DNA from: an uncultured Bacilli bacterium
GTDB taxonomy: Bacteria > Bacillota_I > Bacilli_A > RF39 > UBA660
Reading direction: 5' to 3'
DNA: 10,900 bases
Assembly (NCBI GenBank): GCA_944358665.1
Contig: CALVRP010000135.1
Coordinates: forward strand, 1-10,900
Shown here in pieces: positions 5,648-10,900 of the stretch. The position numbers were made by a program, and so were the translations under genes. The notes under the pieces are model-generated. The model made no database searches. It worked only from the letters and a program-made list of their open reading frames with translations, and was not told the DNA's origin. Numbering within the stretch: the stretch's first letter is position 1; each line of letters opens with the position of its first letter.

Positions 5648-7210
5648 TTAATTTTCTTCAATCTCTTTTAGTTTTTCTTCTTTGTCTATTCTCGCAAACA
5701 AAACTTCAGGACTAGATAGTTTTATTCCAGGATCCATACCTTTAAAGTCTCCTAAACTATCAATACCTCTATTTTCCGTATTTAATTGTTTAAATATTTT
5801 ATCAGCCGTTTCTGGTAAAAATGCTTGTAATAATACTGTCCCGCATCTAATTGCTTCTAACAAATTATATAAAACGGTCTTTAATCTTTCTTCTTTTTCA
5901 GGGGCTTTAGCTAAAACCCAAGGCATAGTCTCATCAATATATTTATTACATCTACGGTATAATTCTAATATTTCATCAATAGCATCTGCTACTTTAAATT
6001 CACTCATTTTAGCATCTGTTTTTTCTTTTAAGTTTTTAGCCATTTCAATTAATTCTATGTCAATATCTTCAAAAGCTTTGGGCGCATATATAACACCATC
6101 AAAGTATTTTTGTGACATTGATATTGTTCTATTAACTAAATTACCGATTGTATTTGCTAAATCTGAATTAATTCTTTCAATAAGTAATTCATTACTTATA
6201 TTACCATCATGGCCATAAGGAATTTCATGCAATAAATAATATCTAACCGCATCAGTTCCAAAATGTTTAACCAAATCATCAGCATACAAAACATTTCCTT
6301 TGGATTTACTCATTTTATCACTGTCAGAAGCTAAAACCCAAGGATGACCGAATATAGTTTTTGGCATAGGTAAATCTAAGGCTTTTAAAATAACCGGCCA
6401 ATATATAGTATGAAATCTTAAAATATCTTTACCTATAATATGAACATCCGCTGGCCAATATTTTTTAAATTCTTCACTACTTCCATCAGGATCATAACCA
6501 ATAAAAGTAATATAATTTGTTAAAGCGTCAAGCCACACATAAATAACATGCTTAGGATCCATTGGTACCTTTACGCCCCAATCAAAAGAAGTTCTGGAAA
6601 TACATAAATCTTCAACACCAGGTTTTATAAAATTATTCATAATTTCATTTTTACGGCTTTCCGGTAAAATAAAATCTGGATGTGATTCTATATATTCTTC
6701 TAGCCATTTATTATATTTACTAAGTTTTAAAAAATAAGCTTCTTCACTCATTGGCGATACTTCTCTGCCGCAGTCTGGGCATTTGCCATCAACTAATTGT
6801 GACTCTGTGAAAAAAGATTCACAAGGTGTGCAGTAAAGTCCTTCATATTTACCTTTATAAATATCACCTTGGTCATATAATTTTTTAAATATTTTAGCAA
6901 CTATTTCTTTATGATGTGTATTAGTGGTTCTAACAAACTTATCATAACTAACATTTAATAAATCATCTATCCTTCGAACTTCTAAAGAAATATCATCCAC
7001 ATATTTTTGCGGACTTATATTATTCTCAATAGCTTTATTTTGCACTTTTTGACCATGTTCATCAGTACCTGTCGTAAAAATCACATCATAACCACATAGT
7101 CTTTTATATCTAGCTATTGCATCGGTTAAAACGCCTTCATAACTGTTAACAATATGTGGTTTTGATGATGCATAAAAAATCGAAGTTGTTATATAAAATT
7201 TTGGTTTCAT
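5648..7210 (-). CDS. metG: Methionyl-tRNA synthetase
   Basis: This class I enzyme charges tRNA-Met with methionine. The 520 aa length fits the short form without a C-terminal EMAPII-like tRNA-binding domain. Seen in order: the N-terminal YITTSIFYASSKPHI strand-loop, TGTDEHGQK (47-55), a zinc knuckle with C127-x2-C130 and C144-x2-C147, VIYVWLDAL (222-230), and the intact KMSKS loop (299-303). A helical anticodon-binding domain fills the rest. The oddity is the HIGH signature, which reads H19-I-V-N22: the near-invariant glycine is Val, one base from Gly (GTT versus GGT, at 7149). Asn in the last position occurs in relatives. The ATG at 7210 follows AAGGAGAG at normal spacing, 13 bases after the upstream gene. 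It is last in the T-box-controlled operon. Confidence 0.95.
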   Translation of the reverse strand: MKPKFYITTSIFYASSKPHIVNSYEGVLTDAIARYKRLCGYDVIFTTGTDEHGQKVQNKAIENNISPQKYVDDISLEVRRIDDLLNVSYDKFVRTTNTHHKEIVAKIFKKLYDQGDIYKGKYEGLYCTPCESFFTESQLVDGKCPDCGREVSPMSEEAYFLKLSKYNKWLEEYIESHPDFILPESRKNEIMNNFIKPGVEDLCISRTSFDWGVKVPMDPKHVIYVWLDALTNYITFIGYDPDGSSEEFKKYWPADVHIIGKDILRFHTIYWPVILKALDLPMPKTIFGHPWVLASDSDKMSKSKGNVLYADDLVKHFGTDAVRYYLLHEIPYGHDGNISNELLIERINSDLANTIGNLVNRTISMSQKYFDGVIYAPKAFEDIDIELIEMAKNLKEKTDAKMSEFKVADAIDEILELYRRCNKYIDETMPWVLAKAPEKEERLKTVLYNLLEAIRCGTVLLQAFLPETADKIFKQLNTENRGIDSLGDFKGMDPGIKLSSPEVLFARIDKEEKLKEIEEN

Positions 7211-7223
7211 TGTATCTCTCCTT

Positions 7224-7679
7224 TTACATTATAAATGAATATTTTCCGGCTTTAATTAATATATATGCAATTGTGAAAACTGCTCCTGAAGCAAATCCAA
7301 TTAACAACGTAAAAATAAATCCTTCAGCAAATCCATTACTATTAAATTTATTAGGCTTCATTGTTCCTAAAGTTTTTTGTTTAGCTTTTTCTTTAGTATT
7401 TTCTCTTTTCATCTCTTTAGCTTGTTCTTCTACTAGTTCTTTATCAAAAGTATTAGTATCATCTAAAGCAAAAATATCACTAAATGGATTTTCTGGGTTA
7501 TTTAAATTATTTGCTTGCTTTTGAGCCTCTTCACTAATTTTAATTTGCTCCTTCATTTCTTGGGCTTTCGCAATGGGGGCAAGTTCTTCGCTTAAAATTT
7601 TTAATTCAGATGTACTCCCCTCTTGAATAGCTTTGTCAACTTTCCCTTCTAATTCTTTTAATTGGTCTTCATTATTCAT
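7224..7679 (-). CDS. Tail-anchored membrane protein of unknown function
   Basis: The protein has 151 aa and no function can be assigned. Residues 1-60 are Glu/Lys/Gln-rich and look like amphipathic, possibly coiled-coil helices. Residues 60-75 contain NNPENPFSDIFALDD, resembling a short linear motif. Residues 80-110 are again charged. One membrane segment lies near the C-terminus (about 118-142, FAEGFIFTLLIGFASGAVFT), after which only nine residues remain. There is no N-terminal signal, so the bulk should face the cytoplasm. The ATG at 7679 follows AAGGAGGA at good spacing. It lies 21 bases after dut and 13 before metG, so all three are one operon under the methionine T-box. Confidence 0.85.
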   Translation of the reverse strand: MNNEDQLKELEGKVDKAIQEGSTSELKILSEELAPIAKAQEMKEQIKISEEAQKQANNLNNPENPFSDIFALDDTNTFDKELVEEQAKEMKRENTKEKAKQKTLGTMKPNKFNSNGFAEGFIFTLLIGFASGAVFTIAYILIKAGKYSFIM

Positions 7680-7700
7680 ACTATTTTCCTCCTTTTTATT

Positions 7701-8174
7701 TTAATTCGTACTACCAAATCCACCTTGGCGATGATTATTAATTTCTTCTTCATTAGAAACTGTTAAAAACTTCGTGAAAATACCTTGGACTATTTTATCA
7801 CCTTGTTTAAATTCTTTAACTTCAGTTCCTTCATTTTGAATACATACAAATATATGTCCTTCGTTATCTTCATTATTATAATAATCACTATCTATTATAC
7901 CAACTTGATTACACATTCGCAAATTATTTTTAACACCTAAGCTACTTCTAATAAAAATCATAAGTACTTCATCATCTTCCATATTAACTTTTATACCAGT
8001 TGGTATTTTTAATATTTCTCCTGGTTTAATCGAAAAATTACTTAAAGCTTCAAAATCATAACCAGCACTATGTTTAGTACTTCTTTTAGGAAGATTATAT
8101 TTATTATATTCTTCTTTCGATAAATTAGTAGCTTTAGAAAACTGTTCAAAACTAACTTTTTCAAAATAACGCAT
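7701..8174 (-). CDS. dut: Deoxyuridine 5'-triphosphate nucleotidohydrolase (trimeric dUTPase)
   Basis: dUTPase hydrolyses dUTP to dUMP and pyrophosphate, keeping uracil out of DNA and feeding dTMP synthesis. All five motifs of the homotrimeric family are present in the 157 aa: AGYDF (37-41), RSSLG (76-80), the catalytic VGIIDSDYY (91-99), GDKIVQGIF (125-133) and the C-terminal P-loop-like RQGGFGSTN (149-157). The N-terminus is about 20 residues longer than in minimal bacterial forms, and an insert of NNEDNEG follows motif 3. The ATG at 8174 follows AAGGTGA by 4 bases. It is the first gene after the T-box leader, so its expression should respond to uncharged tRNA-Met. It works in the same uracil-avoidance task as ung at the left edge. 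Confidence 0.95.
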   Translation of the reverse strand: MRYFEKVSFEQFSKATNLSKEEYNKYNLPKRSTKHSAGYDFEALSNFSIKPGEILKIPTGIKVNMEDDEVLMIFIRSSLGVKNNLRMCNQVGIIDSDYYNNEDNEGHIFVCIQNEGTEVKEFKQGDKIVQGIFTKFLTVSNEEEINNHRQGGFGSTN

Positions 8175-8190
8175 TTTATCACCTTCTTAC

Positions 8191-8250
8191 AAAAAAAGCC
8201 CATAATATAAGGACGATGTTAATCGTGGTACCACCTTATTTTATAAGCCT
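8191..8250 (-). terminator. Regulated terminator of the T-box leader
   Basis: On the minus strand AGGCTTATAAAATAAGG (8250-8234) pairs with CCTTATATTATGGGCTT (8212-8196) over 17 positions with one mismatch and three G-U pairs. An inner ACGAT / ATCGT helix is enclosed. The run of seven T (8197-8191) follows. The T-box bases fall inside this structure, so forming the antiterminator excludes it. Confidence 0.88.
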
Positions 8251-8404
8251 ATCTTACCTCTAGCATTTAACGCATCGCTTACGTCCTAATCTAAATATCA
8301 AAAAGGAAGCTCCAGAGCCATCTATAATAGTTACCTTGTTTATTTCCACCAGCCATAAACTCTCTATAAAGTTACCTATCACTCTTTCTTTCACCGCTTT
8401 TAAC
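8191..8404 (-). promoter_or_regulatory. T-box riboswitch, methionine (AUG) specifier
   Basis: This leader binds uncharged tRNA and thereby allows transcription of the downstream operon. On the minus strand the T-box AAGGTGGTACCACG is at 8237-8224. Stem I shows the conserved distal-arm sequences AGAGAG and GGCTGGTGG closed by GTTTAT / ATAAAC. Its base pairs AGAG with CTCT. The specifier position, the triplet plus a purine just before the 3' strand of that base stem, reads ATG then G (ATG at 8321-8319), a methionine codon. That agrees with metG in the operon. Between stem I and the T-box lie stem II/III-like sequences. The leader ends in a terminator (8191-8250). Confidence 0.93.
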
Positions 8405-8410
8405 ACTTAA

Positions 8411-8439
8411 ATTATAGCACATCTTAAATTACTGTTCAA
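8411..8439 (-). promoter_or_regulatory. Extended -10 promoter of the T-box-dut-metG operon
   Basis: On the minus strand TTGAAC (8439-8434), 17 bases, TATAAT (8416-8411) preceded by TGC. The -35 box lies inside the last codons of spoVT. No terminator separates spoVT from it, so spoVT read-through would also meet the T-box. Confidence 0.82.
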
Positions 8440-8956
8440 TGTGTTTTGCTAAAAAAGAAGCAATAATTTTAATAATAGACACTTCATTGTCATCAATATT
8501 ATCAGAATCTAACATAATAACAAGCCCTATCGCATCACCGCCAGCAATTATTGGACTTACTATAAAATTACCTGAAAAGCTCTCTTCATTAGTTAACTTT
8601 ATTTTATCGTTGGTTTTAAAAACTAAATTTCTATTATTTAAAATATTTAATATGTCATTACTGATTTTTTTATTTAGAAAATTTTTCTTTAATTTACCAC
8701 TACCAGCAATAAATTCATCATTATTAGTAATAAAAATATTATGATTATTACTACTCGCAATTGAATCAGTAATATTTTGGGCAATTTCATTTAACTTATC
8801 TATCTGTGAATATTTTTTAAGTAAAATATTTTCATTTTCATCCATAAATATTTCTAAATTATCACCACTTTGAATACGTAAATTTTTTCTAATTTCTTTT
8901 GGAATTACAATTCTTCCTAAATTATCAATTCTTCTTACAACTCCTGTTGCTTTCAT
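8429..8956 (-). CDS. spoVT: SpoVT-like AbrB-family transition/sporulation regulator
   Basis: In Bacillus subtilis SpoVT is a DNA-binding regulator of the forespore sigma-G programme. The protein here is 175 aa (B. subtilis SpoVT is about 178). The N-terminal swapped-hairpin AbrB domain opens MKATGVVRRIDNLGRIVIP and runs to about residue 50 (ending ENILLKKYS). A GAF-like domain follows (about 55-175) with SPIIAGGDAIGLVIML, which matches the SpoVT C-terminal domain rather than AbrB or Abh, which lack it. An in-frame GTG at 8962 lies inside the purine-rich ribosome binding site GAGGGAG; the ATG at 8956 has the right spacing and gives the family N-terminus. The gene is divergent from the pyrophosphatase gene. 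No convincing sigma-G or sigma-A promoter could be assigned. Confidence 0.92.
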   Translation of the reverse strand: MKATGVVRRIDNLGRIVIPKEIRKNLRIQSGDNLEIFMDENENILLKKYSQIDKLNEIAQNITDSIASSNNHNIFITNNDEFIAGSGKLKKNFLNKKISNDILNILNNRNLVFKTNDKIKLTNEESFSGNFIVSPIIAGGDAIGLVIMLDSDNIDDNEVSIIKIIASFLAKHIEQ

Positions 8957-9015
8957 TTTCACTCCCTCTTTCTAAAAATTATTTTGTGATAAAAATATTT
9001 ATTTATACTTTTCCC

Positions 9016-9044
9016 TTTTAATTATTTGAAATTTATTGTATAAT
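9016..9044 (+). promoter_or_regulatory. Probable promoter of the pyrophosphatase gene
   Basis: A perfect TATAAT (9039-9044) lies 25 bases before the ATG. The hexamer 17 bases upstream (TTTTAA, 9016-9021) matches TTGACA poorly. It lies in the 113-base gap shared with divergent spoVT. Confidence 0.5.
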
Positions 9045-9069
9045 TAATGTACTTAAAGGAGGATTTTAT

Positions 9070-10692
9070 ATGAATAATATTTTAGTTTTTGGACATCAAA
9101 AACCAGATACTGATAGTGTTACTTCTGCTATTGTGTTATCATATTTAAAAAACAAATTAGGAGAAAACACTGAACCTAGAGTTTTAGGTGATATTAATAA
9201 TGAAACAAAATTTGTTTTAGATTATTTTAATTTTGATGTTCCTAAATATTTAAATGACGTGCGTTTGCAAATAAAAGATGTAGAATATAGTAAAGATTGC
9301 TTTTTAAAAGAAACTGACTCTATATTTGATGGATATAACTACATGAATGAAACTAAAATTAGTATGATTCCAGTTGTTAATAATGAAGGAAAATATGTTG
9401 GAGCGGTTTCTATGAAACAAGTTGCTGGTAACTTAATTTCTGGCGATTTAGGTAAATTAAATACTTCATATGATAATTTACTAAAAGCTTTAAAAGCCAA
9501 AGAAATTCTTCGTTTCGACAAAGAAATTAAAGGTAATATTATGGCTCCATCTTATAGAAGTACAACATTTAAAGAACAAATTACAATTGATGAAGAAAGT
9601 GTTTTAATTGTTGGTGACCGTCACAGTATTATTGAATATGCCGTTAATAATAGTGCATCTATCATTATTTTAACCAATAATGTTGAAATGAAACCAGAAC
9701 ACTTAGAAATTGCGAAAAAAAATCATGTGGATGTTATCAGTACTAATTATGATGGACTTACAACTGCTAATTTAGTTGTTTTAAGTAATTACATTAAAGA
9801 TAAAATGATGACTAATGATATTATCTTTGTCAATGAAAATGATTCTTTAACTGAAGTATTAGATATTGCTAATAAAAAGAAATACAGTAATTATCCAGTT
9901 GTTGACAATAATGGTAACTGCTTAGGGGTATTTAGAGTAAGTACTGCTGAAAACAGACATCCTAAAAGGGTAATTTTGGTTGACCATAATGAAAAAGAAC
10001 AAAGTGTTGTTGGTCTTGATGAAGCAGAAATTATTGAAATTGTTGACCACCATAAAATTGGTAATATTGGTACAAGTATGCCAATCAATTTTAGAAATAT
10101 GCCTTTAGGCTGTACCAACACAATTCTTTATTTAATGTTTAAAGAACATAATGTTAAAATTCCTGAAAACATTGCTGGACTTATGATGTCAGGAATTATT
10201 TCCGATACTCTTTTACTTACATCACCAACAACTACAGAGGTTGATAAAGAAGTACTAAAAGAATTATCTAAAATAGCTAAAACTGATTATCAAAAATATG
10301 GTATGGAAATGTTTAAAGCTGGTTCTTCAATGGAAGGAAAATCAATTAGTGAAATTATTCATGGCGACTTTAAAAACTTTATGGTTGATAATCAAAAAGT
10401 TGGAATTGGTCAAGTATCAACTATGAGTACGGAAGAAATTATGAGTAGACAAGACGAATTTATTAAAGAATTAAATGAAGATGCAGAAGACGAAGGTTAT
10501 ACCGTTATTGCTTTATTTGTTACTGATATTCTTAAAAATGGTTCTTACATTTTATTTAATAATAAAGCAAGTGAAATACTATCTCATGCTTTTAATGTCG
10601 AGAACATTACAGAAGGTTACTTCTTTGAAGGACTTGTCTCTCGTAAAAAACAAGTTGTTCCAAAACTAATGAATTATATGGATAATAATTAA
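9070..10692 (+). CDS. ppaC: Manganese-dependent (family II) inorganic pyrophosphatase with CBS and DRTGG regulatory domains
   Basis: The enzyme hydrolyses pyrophosphate to phosphate, pulling biosynthetic reactions forward. The DHH catalytic part starts with GHQKPDTDS (8-16; H9, D13, D15). It is interrupted by a regulatory insert and resumes with VILVDHNE (D305, H306), EIVDHHKIGN (D326-H327-H328) and SGIISDT (D379). The C-terminal DHHA2 domain ends with the substrate-binding SRKKQVVP block. The insert holds CBS1 (about 70-125), a DRTGG domain (about 150-245) and CBS2 (about 248-295). This layout is known for clostridial CBS-pyrophosphatases, which respond to adenine nucleotides. The 540-aa length fits that form; plain family II enzymes have about 310. 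The ATG follows AAAGGAGGA at good spacing. It is a single-gene unit with its own terminator. Confidence 0.96.
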   Translation: MNNILVFGHQKPDTDSVTSAIVLSYLKNKLGENTEPRVLGDINNETKFVLDYFNFDVPKYLNDVRLQIKDVEYSKDCFLKETDSIFDGYNYMNETKISMIPVVNNEGKYVGAVSMKQVAGNLISGDLGKLNTSYDNLLKALKAKEILRFDKEIKGNIMAPSYRSTTFKEQITIDEESVLIVGDRHSIIEYAVNNSASIIILTNNVEMKPEHLEIAKKNHVDVISTNYDGLTTANLVVLSNYIKDKMMTNDIIFVNENDSLTEVLDIANKKKYSNYPVVDNNGNCLGVFRVSTAENRHPKRVILVDHNEKEQSVVGLDEAEIIEIVDHHKIGNIGTSMPINFRNMPLGCTNTILYLMFKEHNVKIPENIAGLMMSGIISDTLLLTSPTTTEVDKEVLKELSKIAKTDYQKYGMEMFKAGSSMEGKSISEIIHGDFKNFMVDNQKVGIGQVSTMSTEEIMSRQDEFIKELNEDAEDEGYTVIALFVTDILKNGSYILFNNKASEILSHAFNVENITEGYFFEGLVSRKKQVVPKLMNYMDNN

Positions 10693-10717
10693 TACAGATT
10701 TATTTCTGTATTTTTTT
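10691..10717 (+). terminator. Intrinsic terminator of ppaC
   Basis: AATACAGA and TCTGTATT (10705-10712) pair over 8 bp across a 6-base loop, with seven T at 10711-10717. The 5' arm starts within the ppaC stop codon. Confidence 0.85.
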
Positions 10718-10722
10718 GTATT

Positions 10723-10764
10723 AAAAAAGATAAATAGATTTAATATTTTCTATTTATCTTTTTT
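10723..10764. terminator. 16-bp perfect inverted repeat, bidirectional terminator
   Basis: AAAAAAGATAAATAGA (10723-10738) and its exact complement (10749-10764) enclose a 10-base loop. Both strands end in a run of six T, so it can terminate transcription from both sides: a second stop for ppaC and a stop for whatever arrives on the minus strand from the right. Confidence 0.75.
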
Positions 10765-10845
10765 ATATTTTCTAAATAATAATTGTTTACTTATGTCTTT
10801 TTTCTTCTTAAAGTGTTCAGAATATAAAAACAAAGCTTCTTCCAT
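10750..10845 (-). CDS. Possible 31-aa minus-strand ORF or gene remnant
   Basis: An ATG at 10845 opens MEEALFLYSEHFKKKKDISK and ends at a TAG (10752-10750) inside the bidirectional terminator. No ribosome binding site precedes it and TAG lies two codons upstream in frame. Just to the right, another frame ends in 14 codons (10899-10855, ending NFAVKYNIAT then TAA), the tail of something beyond the edge. The two could be pieces of one protein broken by a frameshift, or chance. The composition is lysine-rich and not recognised. Confidence 0.25.
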   Translation of the reverse strand: MEEALFLYSEHFKKKKDISKQLLFRKYKKDK

Positions 10846-10900
10846 AATCTAAATTTAAGTAGCAATATTATATTTAACAGCAAAGTTAGCAATTATATCT

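Noticed and set aside
5682..6218. 178-codon plus-strand reading frame over metG
   Set aside because: Antisense shadow of the metG anticodon-binding domain; no ribosome binding site, Ser/Leu/Ile-rich as expected for the reverse of such a gene.
7156..7524. 122-codon plus-strand frame over metG start and the tail-anchored gene
   Set aside because: Crosses two well-supported minus-strand genes and their ribosome binding sites; no start signal.
8957..8962. GTG start for spoVT at 8962
   Set aside because: It lies directly in the purine-rich ribosome binding site; the ATG at 8956 gives the standard MKATG N-terminus.
8963..9000. Possible sigma-G promoter for spoVT
   Set aside because: AT-rich sequence gives a vague GTATA / CACAAAATA pair, but the spacing and bases do not fit the consensus well enough.

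Overview
The window is an AT-rich, tightly packed bacterial segment that reads as a low-GC Firmicutes chromosome of the Bacilli or Bacilli-like (former Tenericutes) kind. Supporting signs are strong purine-rich ribosome binding sites, TTGA-N17-TATAAT promoters, U-tract terminators, a T-box leader, a SpoVT sporulation regulator and a 3D-domain wall protein. Trp is written TGG, and the long genes run uninterrupted under the standard code, so UGA is not being read as Trp here. The species cannot be fixed from sequence alone; an uncultured gut Bacilli lineage is my guess. No mobile element, CRISPR array, rRNA or tRNA is visible.

Layout, left to right. Almost everything lies on the minus strand, so it is transcribed right to left. 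From 3111 down to the left edge runs a probable operon: rsmA (16S rRNA dimethylase), pgsA-like phosphatidyltransferase, an AGCS-family sodium/amino acid symporter, and the N-terminal 54 codons of ung (uracil-DNA glycosylase), which is cut by the window edge. A 119-aa membrane protein (3227-3586) is the only plus-strand gene in the left half. Between 3655 and 5440 lie a 3D-domain secreted protein and tatD, each with its own signals. A 55-aa membrane protein sits at 5220-5387. From 8439 down to 5605 is one transcription unit: an extended -10 promoter, a T-box leader with an AUG (Met) specifier, dut (dUTPase), a tail-anchored protein of unknown function, metG (methionyl-tRNA synthetase), and a terminator. 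Upstream of that is spoVT. Divergent from spoVT, on the plus strand, is a CBS/DRTGG-regulated family II pyrophosphatase (9070-10692), followed by two terminators.

The order metG - tatD - 3D/G5 protein - rsmA matches the metS-yabD-yabE-rnmV-ksgA order known from Bacillus subtilis, but rnmV is absent. The 119-aa plus-strand gene occupies its place. An AbrB-family regulator (SpoVT here, AbrB in B. subtilis) lies near metG in both.

The points most worth checking are four. The MetRS HIGH signature reads HIVN. The methionine T-box places dUTPase first in its operon. A terminator-like hairpin after pgsA buries the ribosome binding site of the symporter gene. A 9-bp palindrome between the 55-aa gene and tatD looks like both a terminator and an extended -10 promoter. 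I did not find an obviously new multi-gene system; most of the window is conserved housekeeping.
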